Shown in pieces: positions 1 through 7,240 of a stretch of DNA of 64,000 nt (the first letter of the stretch is position 1; each line of letters starts with the position of its first letter). The DNA comes from Beijerinckiaceae bacterium (GTDB lineage: Bacteria; Pseudomonadota; Alphaproteobacteria; Rhizobiales; Beijerinckiaceae): assembly GCA_024304885.1 (NCBI GenBank), contig JALJOM010000006.1, positions 57,277 through 121,276 of the forward strand, given 5' to 3'. A program made the position numbers and the translations under genes. The notes below the pieces were generated by a model, which searched no databases, had not been told where the DNA came from, and worked only from the letters and a program-made list of their open reading frames with translations.

Positions 1-485
1 GTTTGGATCGCCTTGGCGACCTTCCAGGATTGACCGGCGCCGACGCTGATGGTCTGCCCAGCGTCGAGTGCGGCGCAAGCGGTCGGGCTCGTGGCGTGCT
101 CGTCCCGAATTTCGGCGTTGCGAAAGTCTCTCTGGACGCGGGTCATGGCGAGATTGGTCGCATCGCCGAGGTCTCTCTGCGCCGACACCTGGGCTTTCGC
201 GTAGTTTGCAGCCTGGGTGGAGCCGTCGCGCAGCAATTGCGTGACGTTGCCGTAGGTATTGGGGCCGAGCAATTGGGCGAGCGGGCCATCGAGACCGAGC
301 TGGCCAGTGATCGTGTTCAGTATGCCGTTGGCCTGGTCTTGCAGACCTCGCAGGGCTTGCTGGATGGCGATCGCAGCCCAATCGACGACGGGCGCTTGGG
401 CGCGAGCGGGCGTGGTGCCGAGGACGGCAATCCCGAGGGCCGCTCCGAGAGCGATGGATGTGCGAGCGATTTTGGTGGATTTCAT
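1..485 (-). CDS. Exported secretion-associated protein, VirB5-like in style (3' end cut off)
   Basis: The frame opens at an ATG at 485 and runs off the left edge without a stop, so about 161 residues are visible. Residues 1-29 form a signal peptide: basic start (MKSTKIART), a hydrophobic stretch and an ARAQA cleavage site. The mature part is helical, with a TQLLRDGSTQAANYAKAQV segment and later a SPTACAALDAGQ segment. Small periplasmic helical proteins of this kind occur beside conjugative secretion genes, and VirB5-type minor pilus proteins look similar, but that match is inferred from style and context only. It follows the gene at 494-1054 by 8 bases and is the last visible member of a four-gene minus-strand operon. 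The missing part may hold further diagnostic features. Confidence 0.6.
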   Translation of the reverse strand, partial: MKSTKIARTSIALGAALGIAVLGTTPARAQAPVVDWAAIAIQQALRGLQDQANGILNTITGQLGLDGPLAQLLGPNTYGNVTQLLRDGSTQAANYAKAQVSAQRDLGDATNLAMTRVQRDFRNAEIRDEHATSPTACAALDAGQTISVGAGQSWKVAKAIQ

Positions 486-493
486 AATGAGCC

Positions 494-1054
494 TCACCAG
501 ATTCCGCCGTTTTCGGGCAAGGTGTAGCCGGTCGGCGGGAGGCCGTTGCCGGTGAAGTAGAGATGGCCGTTGTTGTTCTGGCCGGTGCCGATCGAGATGA
601 TGGGGGGTCCCCCTCCGCCGAATTGGAGCCGGGGACACCTGACACCGCCGCCGAAGCCCCCGCCGTTGATGTTGCCGCCAATGCTGCCGAAAAATCCGAG
701 GTCGAAGCCGCTGACGGTCAAGCCGCATTGGACATTGCCGATGAGGCTGTTCCATTTGTCTCTGACGAGATTGCACAATCGGCCTTGGATCGACTGGAAC
801 AAGGTATTCGGGTCGAGGAGGTTGACGACCACGTCGAGGCCGACGCCCTTGAAAAAATCGTCGAGGCAGGTCAGCTCTCGGAGGAGCTGAGGCGGCTTGA
901 TGTCGCGATCGTCGGCGGCGATCCGCGTCGTGATGGCATTGGCCGCGGCCTGGGTGAGCGTGGTGCAGCCGGTGCTGCCCTGTTGCTGGGCAGCGACCGG
1001 CGTGATGCTCGTCGTCAGGGCGACGACGGCAGCGAGCGTGTAGGACGGTTTCAC
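494..1054 (-). CDS. Exported protein of unknown function, glycine-rich C-terminus
   Basis: I place the start at the GTG at 1054 (VKPSYTL), because it overlaps the stop of the preceding gene (GTGA) and begins a clear signal peptide ending at AAQQQG; the frame stays open upstream to 1243 but that part is antisense-like in composition. The product is 186 residues with four or five cysteines (CTTL, LTCLDD, RLCNL, VQCGL, VRCPR) that could form disulfides in the periplasm. Residues about 115-165 are rich in glycine and asparagine (GGNINGGGFGGG). I do not recognise the family. Its position between other exported proteins, close to the Dot/Icm cluster, suggests a role in the transfer apparatus. Confidence 0.6.
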   Translation of the reverse strand: MKPSYTLAAVVALTTSITPVAAQQQGSTGCTTLTQAAANAITTRIAADDRDIKPPQLLRELTCLDDFFKGVGLDVVVNLLDPNTLFQSIQGRLCNLVRDKWNSLIGNVQCGLTVSGFDLGFFGSIGGNINGGGFGGGVRCPRLQFGGGGPPIISIGTGQNNNGHLYFTGNGLPPTGYTLPENGGIW

Positions 1055-1503
1055 GAGAGAGACTCCAGCTTCGGTTGGCAGGCCTGTAGGAGCGAGGCGA
1101 CCCGTGCAGTGTCGAAGAGGTTGCGAGCGAGGATCCTGCGGTTGAGAGCGGTGATGCGGGCGCGGATCGACGCAACTGTGGTTCCAAGCAAGAGCGAGTC
1201 GAGGATTGCGCGGCGCTCCGGCTGGTCCGGCTCGCTCAGCCAATCGACGAGGGTCTCTGCGTGATCCGGCCCGAGGTCGTGCGTGATGGCGGCGACGATT
1301 TCAGCCGCCGTGCCTGTGCGGAGCACGTTCGAGAGCGCGTCCGCTTCATCGGCACGGGGCTGGTCGAGGGCCGCGGCGAGACCGACGAGGGTTGCCATGA
1401 TCTCGGGGTTCGTGCTCGCCGGCTCGAATGGGCCGGTATCCGGGCCGCGAGGCGTCGGCACACGCGCGGACCGGCTCGGGGAAGAGGCGAGGATGGGCTC
1501 CAT
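1051..1503 (-). CDS. Conserved-looking small helical protein, unknown function
   Basis: The 150-residue product starts at an ATG at 1503 preceded by a strong ribosome binding site (GGAGGTATCC just before the ATG). No signal peptide or membrane segment is seen. The first ~30 residues are proline- and serine-rich; residues 35-150 are helical and carry repeated acidic and arginine patches. Its stop overlaps the GTG of the next gene, so the two are translationally coupled. Function is unknown; it could be a cytoplasmic partner of the exported proteins encoded around it. Confidence 0.6.
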   Translation of the reverse strand: MEPILASSPSRSARVPTPRGPDTGPFEPASTNPEIMATLVGLAAALDQPRADEADALSNVLRTGTAAEIVAAITHDLGPDHAETLVDWLSEPDQPERRAILDSLLLGTTVASIRARITALNRRILARNLFDTARVASLLQACQPKLESLS

Positions 1504-1557
1504 GGATACCTCCGAAGGTTGCGGAGGATCTTGACCGAGGCTCCCGCGAATGCCGCG

Positions 1558-1968
1558 TCATTTCGAGATGAAGGCGGTCGAACCACGCAAGGTGACCTCG
1601 AGGCCGAGCGGCCTCACCGCCTCTTGCAAGACGAGCTTCCATGCCTTGCCGCCCTGCCAATCGACGAACTCGTCGGCGTCTTCCGGCTTTCCGTATCGAA
1701 CCTGGATCGAGGGAGGCACGATCTGTCGGACCGCGAAAGAGAGCGGCACCGTTCGGCCGAAGCCGCGGGCGATCGCTCGCGCGGTCTTTGTTCTGGCGCG
1801 CGCGGGCTTGGCGGTTTTTGGGGCTGCTTTTGTGGCGGGGGTCTCGACTACCGCGGGTAATTCCGCTTTCGGCTGCTCGCCTTCCGGAGTGAGCATGACG
1901 AATTCTGCATGGGCGCTCGCGACGGTTGCGAGCAGGAGCGTGAGTGCAAGCGTGGGTGTCATGTGCAT
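1558..1968 (-). CDS. Exported protein with TcpQ/PilL-like C-terminal domain
   Basis: The start is taken as the ATG at 1968, preceded by GAGGAGGG; a second ATG six bases on (1962) would also work. Residues 1-21 are a signal peptide (LALTLLLATVASAHA). Residues 25-60 are Ala/Pro/Lys-rich and likely unstructured. The C-terminal ~70 residues read like the TcpQ-type domain of pilus and secretion accessory proteins: a VRYG segment, then VDWQGGKAWKLVL and LGLEVTLRGSTAFIS. Such domains bind secretin- or DotD-like outer membrane parts. It is the first gene of the minus-strand operon and is divergent from the XRE regulator at 2183. Domain assignment is from remembered pattern, not a search. Confidence 0.55.
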   Translation of the reverse strand: MHMTPTLALTLLLATVASAHAEFVMLTPEGEQPKAELPAVVETPATKAAPKTAKPARARTKTARAIARGFGRTVPLSFAVRQIVPPSIQVRYGKPEDADEFVDWQGGKAWKLVLQEAVRPLGLEVTLRGSTAFISK

Positions 1969-2182
1969 GGGACCCTCCTCGGACAGAAGGATCACCCGAA
2001 GTGCGCGAATACGAAGTGGATCGCGGCTGGAAGCGAATTGCCGACAGCTGTGGCAAAACCATCGCAGTGGGTGCAATTCGAATTGAGGCAGAACAATGGC
2101 ATCACAAAAAGCTGCCATATTTTAGTATGCCAGCATCGAAAATACACAATGGTGTCAGGGTGGTCAGGGGACGGGGGACGGA
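1969..2182. promoter_or_regulatory. Divergent intergenic region with a possible operator
   Basis: This stretch separates the minus-strand exported-protein operon from the XRE regulator and must hold the promoters of both. It is locally AT-rich around 2095-2150. A short inverted repeat, CATA-N6-TATG at 2116-2129, is a candidate operator for the neighbouring XRE protein. No confident -35/-10 pair was picked. Confidence 0.3.
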
Positions 2183-2638
2183 ATGGCTCGAGGGGTGAAG
2201 AAGCCTGAAAAAACGCCGGAAGACAAGGCGGACTACGACCCCTTCTACGTAGCGCTGGGCGAGAGATTCAAAGCTCTGCGGGACGCGAAAAAATTGTCTC
2301 AGAGGCAGTTGGCGGCGCGGGCAGGCGTGAGCCCCGCGTATATCTGGCTCGTCGAGACAGGAGGTCAGAATATGACGCTCAGCGTTTTCAGACGCTTGTG
2401 CGAGGTGTTGGATGTGACGATGGTCCGCATGCTGACTTTCGGCGACGCGGAATTGGCGCCGTCACGTGAGACATTGGGACATTTGGTGGGCAGTCTCGAG
2501 AGGGTGTCGGACAAGCTCGAGGGGCGCATCGAACAAGAAGCGCAGATTCTCGACGAAATGAGGGGTCTCTCCTCGGAGGTTCGACGCTTTCTGGAGGCGG
2601 TTTACAAGGAGCGTGGCGCAGCCTCTGATGTTCCGTGA
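2183..2638 (+). CDS. XRE-family HTH transcriptional regulator
   Basis: The 151-residue protein has a Cro/C1-type helix-turn-helix at about residues 27-82: LGERFKALRDAKKLSQRQLA, then AGVSPAYIWLVE and the NMTLSVFRRLCEVLDV segment. Residues 95-145 form a charged helix (a likely dimerisation coiled coil). The ATG at 2183 follows a purine-rich GGGGGACGG tract. Phage- and plasmid-type XRE proteins usually repress their own promoter and a neighbouring one, so the divergent operon at 1968 and the gene at 2725 are the natural targets; that is inference from position. Confidence 0.85.
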   Translation: MARGVKKPEKTPEDKADYDPFYVALGERFKALRDAKKLSQRQLAARAGVSPAYIWLVETGGQNMTLSVFRRLCEVLDVTMVRMLTFGDAELAPSRETLGHLVGSLERVSDKLEGRIEQEAQILDEMRGLSSEVRRFLEAVYKERGAASDVP

Positions 2639-2650
2639 CAAACGCGTGAC

Positions 2651-2680
2651 TTGTTATAGTAGGCTTGACACGACTATAAT
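2651..2680 (+). promoter_or_regulatory. Candidate promoter inside an inverted repeat
   Basis: TTATAGT (2654-2660) and ACTATAA (2673-2679) form a perfect 7-bp inverted repeat with a 12-base spacer. The same bases offer a -10 TATAAT (2675-2680) with TTGTTA (2651-2656) 18 bases upstream as -35. A repressor bound to the palindrome would cover this promoter. It would drive the regulator gene at 2725. Confidence 0.45.
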
Positions 2681-2695
2681 AATCCATCACGGTGC

Positions 2696-2718
2696 GGCTC
2701 CGGTGATGTACCGGAGCC
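2696..2718 (+). promoter_or_regulatory. Hairpin that buries the ribosome binding site of the 2725 gene
   Basis: GGCTCCGGT (2696-2704) and ACCGGAGCC (2710-2718) form a perfect 9-bp stem with a 5-base loop. The only Shine-Dalgarno-like bases before the ATG at 2725, GGAG at 2713-2716, lie in the 3' arm. Folding would hide them from the ribosome, so translation of the regulator is probably controlled or kept low. A terminator for the upstream gene is less likely because no T-run follows. Confidence 0.55.
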
Positions 2719-2724
2719 GATCCT

Positions 2725-4083
2725 ATGTCGTTGGATGTCTCGGGGACCGAGTGGGAGATCATCGCTCCCCTCACCGTCGACAGTGTCGGCGGTACGGGCG
2801 CGAACACGAAATCCTGGCTCGATCTTGTTCTCTCGGGGATGATCCGGGCCGGGCTCGGCATCCAGGCGATCTGCCTCTACCTGACGGTGAGCGCGCCCGA
2901 GCTCGACGCTTGGGTCCGCCGCCTCCACCTCCCGCCGCCGCAGGGTGTTCCTCTCCGGAGGCCCGAGCCTCGTCGCGGCTGGACGGCAGCGGAGGTTCGT
3001 CAGCTCATAGACTGGTGGGGCAAGGGGATCCGTGTGGGGCGGATTGCCGAGGCGCTCGGTCGCTCGAAATCCGGCATCTACTATAAGAAGCGGCGGCTCG
3101 GGCTTCCCGCGCGGGACCGCAAGAGTCTTGTCGATCGTGATCTCTTGGGCGCGACCGACGTCTGTATCGGGGCGGGCGTCGAGGTTGCACGCACCGAGGA
3201 GATCGTGCCGACGAAACGTCGCAACGCGCGGCGATCGGAAGCGTCCAAGACGGATCGCGAGTGTCGGGCGCGGCACGAAAGGAGCGCGATTGCCCCTCCG
3301 TCGCTGGAGTGTATCGATTCCGATCGCGATCTGGCCGCTGTGGCCGTCGAGCGTCGAGGTGACAGCGTCGCGGCTGTCAATCCCGGTGTGGTCGGACAAG
3401 GGTCGGGAGAGGGCCCGGGGTCGGTGCGGCTCGGAACCGCATCTCCCGAACTGCTCGCGGCGATCGATGCTCTAAAAAAAGTCTGTCGGCCGCGGTTCGG
3501 TTGCGTGGGTCCTCCTGACTGGAGCCGGTCGGAAATGCCGGAAACCGAAGTCTACGAACTCGCGTTGCGAGCTTTCGGGGGCCAATCTCGCTTCGGTATT
3601 GCACACGACATGGGTATCACAGCCAAGGCCGTGTCAGACAGATTGTCGCGACTGGGATTTGGCGATGTGCGTCGAGGATGGCGCCAAGTCGAGGTCTTCG
3701 ACGTGGCGATCGCGTTGGATCGATTAGGGACGTCAGGAGCAGTGGCGCGCGTCGACAAGGACTACAGGTGCCTGTTTTTCGTGTCGAAGCGAGACCGGAA
3801 GGAGGTCCACAGATGTCCAGAATATCATCGGAAAAGACGGGCGGAAGAAAAGCGAGCACGAGACGGTGTGCAGAAGTCTGCCGCAGTCGAGGATGGACTT
3901 GACGGGGTCACGAAAATTTTGCCGCGACCCGCACATGACGACGAAGATGACGAGCCCAGGGAGGGTCAGGATGTGCTCGAACTGGGGCAGTGGAAACAAA
4001 GGCAACATGCGCGACACTTGTGTTTGCTCGAGCAGACGATTGCCGAGGCAGTGGCATATCTGGGTTCGGTTGGTGGGTCGTAG
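2725..4083 (+). CDS. GcrA-like DNA-binding regulator with two HTH segments
   Basis: The protein has 452 residues. Residues about 88-131 (WTAAEVRQLIDWW, then IAEALGRSKSGIYYKKRRLG) resemble the GcrA-type HTH of alphaproteobacteria, in which a WT..E...L..LW start precedes an IA..LG.S...V..K..RLGL helix pair. A second HTH-like segment lies near residues 283-315 (FGIAHDMGITAKAVSDRLSRLG). The middle ~120 residues are charged and probably disordered. GcrA itself binds sigma70 RNA polymerase and reads adenine methylation, which is suggestive because a methyltransferase-like gene lies in the operon downstream; that link is a guess. It stands alone between the XRE gene and the secretion operon and is the best candidate for its regulator. 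Confidence 0.6.
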   Translation: MSLDVSGTEWEIIAPLTVDSVGGTGANTKSWLDLVLSGMIRAGLGIQAICLYLTVSAPELDAWVRRLHLPPPQGVPLRRPEPRRGWTAAEVRQLIDWWGKGIRVGRIAEALGRSKSGIYYKKRRLGLPARDRKSLVDRDLLGATDVCIGAGVEVARTEEIVPTKRRNARRSEASKTDRECRARHERSAIAPPSLECIDSDRDLAAVAVERRGDSVAAVNPGVVGQGSGEGPGSVRLGTASPELLAAIDALKKVCRPRFGCVGPPDWSRSEMPETEVYELALRAFGGQSRFGIAHDMGITAKAVSDRLSRLGFGDVRRGWRQVEVFDVAIALDRLGTSGAVARVDKDYRCLFFVSKRDRKEVHRCPEYHRKRRAEEKRARDGVQKSAAVEDGLDGVTKILPRPAHDDEDDEPREGQDVLELGQWKQRQHARHLCLLEQTIAEAVAYLGSVGGS

Positions 4084-4258
4084 GTGAGTCGACTTTCTTT
4101 TCGATTGATCGTAGGTGTGCTCGGTGAGGCGGCACCTATCGGTGCCGCTCGTATCGGCGTCGGACGGTCCCTGGGATGCGCCGGACCCCGTGGTTGACGT
4201 CGGAATCCCTGCCAGATTGTTGTGTCGGGGACGGTTTTTTAGTCGATCGCGTTCCGTT

Positions 4259-4288
4259 GCGAATGCCAGGCGTTAGGCATTCGCGTTT
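4259..4288 (+). terminator. Hairpin with T-run before the secretion operon
   Basis: GCGAATGCC (4259-4267) and GGCATTCGC (4276-4284) form a perfect 9-bp stem with an 8-base loop, followed by GTTTTCC. This fits an intrinsic terminator of the 2725 gene or an attenuator about 25 bases before the dotI start at 4309. Confidence 0.5.
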
Positions 4289-4308
4289 TCCTTCGGCACG
4301 ATCGGTTC

Positions 4309-4938
4309 ATGCAGAACGATCGAGCCGCAATCATGCGCAAGCTTTCCGACCCCGATTTTCAGGCGAGCCTCGTCAACAAGAGCATCGCTCTGGTGCTCGG
4401 GATGACTGTGATTATCGTCGCCTTCTTGATCCATGACGTCTACATATGGATGAACCCGCCGACGCCGCGATACTTCTATATCGACGGAAAGAACCCGCCT
4501 CGTCCGGCAACGCCGCTCACGAGCCCGATCGTGGACGATCAGCAGCTTCTCGACTGGACTGTGCGGGCGATCCTCGCTGCCTACAACGTGAACTACCACG
4601 ACTATCCCGAGCAGCTGAACACCGCGAGCCGGAAGTTTACGCAGAACGGATGGAACTCGTTCGCGACGAGCTACATCCAGGGCGGCAACTACGAGGCCAT
4701 GAAGAAGGGCATGTTGCTGTGCTTCGCGCAGGCGCAGCGGGCTGCGGTGATCGCCGAGGCGAAGGTCGTCAATGGTGCGCTCGCCTACAGGATCCAGGTG
4801 CCGATCCTGCAAACCTGCCAGAACTCTCAGCAGCAGAGCACACAGAATCTCGTGATGACGGCTCTCGTATTGAGGACGAATGCCGAGGATCGTGTCGATG
4901 GTCTCGTGATCGAGCAGCTCGTCGCGACTGCACGGTGA
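4309..4938 (+). CDS. dotI: DotI/IcmL/TraM-family inner membrane protein of the type IVB secretion system
   Basis: The 209-residue product has a cytoplasmic start of ~25 residues, one membrane helix at about 27-47 (SIALVLGMTVIIVAFLI) and a periplasmic domain, as in DotI/IcmL (TraM in IncI plasmids). Family-typical features are the NPPTPRYFYIDG segment after the helix and the WTVRAILAAYNVNYHDY segment. DotI forms an inner-membrane ring complex in Legionella and is needed for transfer in R64-type plasmids. No strong ribosome binding site precedes the ATG. It opens the long plus-strand operon and is 12 bases ahead of dotH. Confidence 0.9.
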   Translation: MQNDRAAIMRKLSDPDFQASLVNKSIALVLGMTVIIVAFLIHDVYIWMNPPTPRYFYIDGKNPPRPATPLTSPIVDDQQLLDWTVRAILAAYNVNYHDYPEQLNTASRKFTQNGWNSFATSYIQGGNYEAMKKGMLLCFAQAQRAAVIAEAKVVNGALAYRIQVPILQTCQNSQQQSTQNLVMTALVLRTNAEDRVDGLVIEQLVATAR

Positions 4939-4950
4939 GAGGAGGGGTTC

Positions 4951-5871
4951 GTGTCGAGAAGATCATGCATCGGCGTCGTCGCGCTGTTGGCGGCGACGAT
5001 CGCGTGTCAGGCGCAGCAAGGCGGATTGACGAGATCGGGGCAGGGGAGCGGCGAGAATGCGATTCCCCTGACGCCCGATATGATCCGGGAGCTCGGCCGC
5101 AAATACGGGGAGAGCAAGCGCGCCCAGGAAGAAGCGGCGACCGAGCTCGCGGTGCCGGTGAGCCGTCGGATCAATGTGTCGTTCACGCCGGGCCAGCCGA
5201 CCAACATCGTTCAGACGGTGAAGGGCTATCCGACGGCTCTGTCGTTCTTCGACACGACGGGCGAGCCTTGGCCGATTGCGTGGGATACGAACTCGAATCC
5301 GGCGGGCGTCGCGGGTGGGGCCAATTGCAGCTCGGACCAGCGATCAGGAGGGCCTGCGGTCGCGGCGGTGGGCTTCTATGTCTGCACGCCGGTCAAGGGA
5401 TCGAATGTGCTCGAGATCGCTCCGGCGTCGCTGACGCCGAGGGGTGGTCTGCTCGTGACCCTGGCGGGGGCACCGAAGCCGATTTCGTTTCTCCTGGTGG
5501 CGGGAGGCGGCAAGTTCGATGCCGACTTGTCCGTACATGTCGCGGAGCGCGGGCCGAAGGCGAAGGTGCAGATCGTGACGCGGTCGCGGGCGCCCGAGAC
5601 GGGCACGGCGTTCCTGACGGCCATGCTGGATGGCGTGCCGCCGGCGGAGGCGACGCCTTTGATGGTGAGCGGCGTGTCGCCGGAGGATCTGCGCGCTTGG
5701 AAGCTCGGTGACCGGGTGTTTCTCCGAACGCGGTTGACGCTGTTGTCGCCCGAATGGACGGCATCCGAGAACGGCGCGGGCGGGCTCACAGTCTATTCGG
5801 TGCCGGCGACGCCGGTCGTGCTCCTGTCGGAGCGAGGCCGGACGGTCTCGGCGTCGTTGAGCGAACCTTAG
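4951..5871 (+). CDS. dotH: DotH/IcmK/TraN core-complex outer membrane protein
   Basis: I choose the GTG at 4951, with GAGAGGAGGGG just upstream. The 306-residue product has an N-terminal export signal ending near ACQAQQG. The conserved DotH region is clear: NVSFTPGQPTNIVQTVKGYP, then SFFDTTGEPWPI and a LTPRGGLLVTLAG segment. DotH (IcmK, TraN) forms the outer-membrane ring of type IVB systems together with DotC and DotD. The cysteine near the cleavage site could be lipidated, though its -3 residue is not the usual leucine. Ten bases separate it from dotG. Confidence 0.9.
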   Translation: MSRRSCIGVVALLAATIACQAQQGGLTRSGQGSGENAIPLTPDMIRELGRKYGESKRAQEEAATELAVPVSRRINVSFTPGQPTNIVQTVKGYPTALSFFDTTGEPWPIAWDTNSNPAGVAGGANCSSDQRSGGPAVAAVGFYVCTPVKGSNVLEIAPASLTPRGGLLVTLAGAPKPISFLLVAGGGKFDADLSVHVAERGPKAKVQIVTRSRAPETGTAFLTAMLDGVPPAEATPLMVSGVSPEDLRAWKLGDRVFLRTRLTLLSPEWTASENGAGGLTVYSVPATPVVLLSERGRTVSASLSEP

Positions 5872-5880
5872 GAGGAGCGG

Positions 5881-7179
5881 GTGCCGAAAGTTCTGTCGGA
5901 TATGGTGAGCATCGTCGGTCGGCTGGGAAGCGGGCCGGGACGTCTGGTCCTCATCGCCGGGGTCGGGTTCTCGATGATCGCCGTCGTGGTGGCTGTTGCC
6001 TTGCGCACGGTGGAGGAGCCTCGGGAGTCCCGGGTCGCGAAGATGCCTCAGATCAACCTGCTTCCGGGGGGCACGCAGAGCAATCCGGCTCAGGACGCGC
6101 TCCTGCTCGAGGCGTCTCGGGAGAAGGCGAAGGAAGCGGAATCGAAGGGCGTGTCCTATACGCCGCCGATGCCCGCGAGCTTGCCCTTGGTCGACAGGCC
6201 TGTCGTCGACGAATCGGCACTGAAGTTCGAGCCCGTCGAGGTCGCGCCTCGGCGGGAGGCGAGGATCGTGACGAAGCCCGTGCCGCCTCCGCCGATGGTG
6301 CTTCCCGAGCCGAAGCCGTTTCGCCCCGAGCCGCTGCGGTCCGAGCTGCCGGCGCGGATCGAGAAGATTTCCTCGACGGTGCAGGTCGAGCCGCCGCCTG
6401 CGGTGATGACGCCGCAGGAGCAGGCAGCGATGGAGAGCCTGTTCGAGGGCTACGGAAGACCTCCCCGGACGGACATTCTTCTCGTTCCCGGAAAGGACAG
6501 TCCCGGAAACGATCCCACATTGGGGAAGCCGGATCCGGCACGGCAGACGATCGCGGACAGGCCGATCGAGGCGAGGACCATCGCGGATCGGGAAGAGGTT
6601 CGCGCTTCCGGGAAAGTTCTGGTGCCTGCGGGGCGTGGGATTTTCGCTCACACAATCGTCGGCGTGAATTCCGATGCAGGCGGGCCGGTGATCCTCGAGG
6701 CCGATTCGGGCCCGCTCGCGGGAGATCGGATGATCGGCAATTTCACGAAGGCGACGCGCGACAGGATCGTCGTGCGAGTCACATCGATCGAGCATCGTGG
6801 ACAGTCTCTCGACGCCAATGGTCTCGTCGTGGCGCCGGACACGATGGAAACGGCCGTCGCGTCGAGCGTGGATCAGCATTATTTCGAGCGCTTCGTGTTT
6901 CCGGGCGCAGCGGCATTCGTGGAAGGGCTCGGCGAAGCAGTGATCGCGGCGAACTCGACGACGACGATCACGCCTTTCGGTGGGACCATCACGCAGCTCA
7001 ATCGAGGATTGAACTTGAAGCAGACGGGCGCTGTGGCTGCCGGTGCGGCGGCGTCCGAGATCGGAAGCGTCATTCGCAAGGATACACCGAAGATTCCGAC
7101 CATCTATTTGGCCGCCAATGTCACTGTCGGAGTGATGTTCCTGCAAAACGTGACCCTCCCGGCGAAGGGAGCGAGATAG
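5881..7179 (+). CDS. dotG: DotG/IcmE/TraO, VirB10-like core channel protein
   Basis: A GTG start at 5881 follows TAGGAGGAGCGG. The 432-residue protein has one N-terminal membrane helix at about 20-43, a Pro/Glu-rich periplasmic linker and a C-terminal VirB10-like domain from about residue 235 (VPAGRGIFAHTIVGVNSD, later TPFGGTITQLNRG, ending YLAANVTVGVMFLQNV). DotG spans the envelope and links the inner-membrane complex to the DotC/D/H ring. It is shorter than Legionella DotG because it lacks the long pentapeptide-like repeats, as in plasmid TraO proteins. Confidence 0.9.
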   Translation: MPKVLSDMVSIVGRLGSGPGRLVLIAGVGFSMIAVVVAVALRTVEEPRESRVAKMPQINLLPGGTQSNPAQDALLLEASREKAKEAESKGVSYTPPMPASLPLVDRPVVDESALKFEPVEVAPRREARIVTKPVPPPPMVLPEPKPFRPEPLRSELPARIEKISSTVQVEPPPAVMTPQEQAAMESLFEGYGRPPRTDILLVPGKDSPGNDPTLGKPDPARQTIADRPIEARTIADREEVRASGKVLVPAGRGIFAHTIVGVNSDAGGPVILEADSGPLAGDRMIGNFTKATRDRIVVRVTSIEHRGQSLDANGLVVAPDTMETAVASSVDQHYFERFVFPGAAAFVEGLGEAVIAANSTTTITPFGGTITQLNRGLNLKQTGAVAAGAAASEIGSVIRKDTPKIPTIYLAANVTVGVMFLQNVTLPAKGAR

Positions 7180-7240
7180 GGGGCGGCGTTCGCGCAACAG
7201 GGTGGCACCTTCGGCCCATGTGGGGAGCGAGGAGAGCGTC

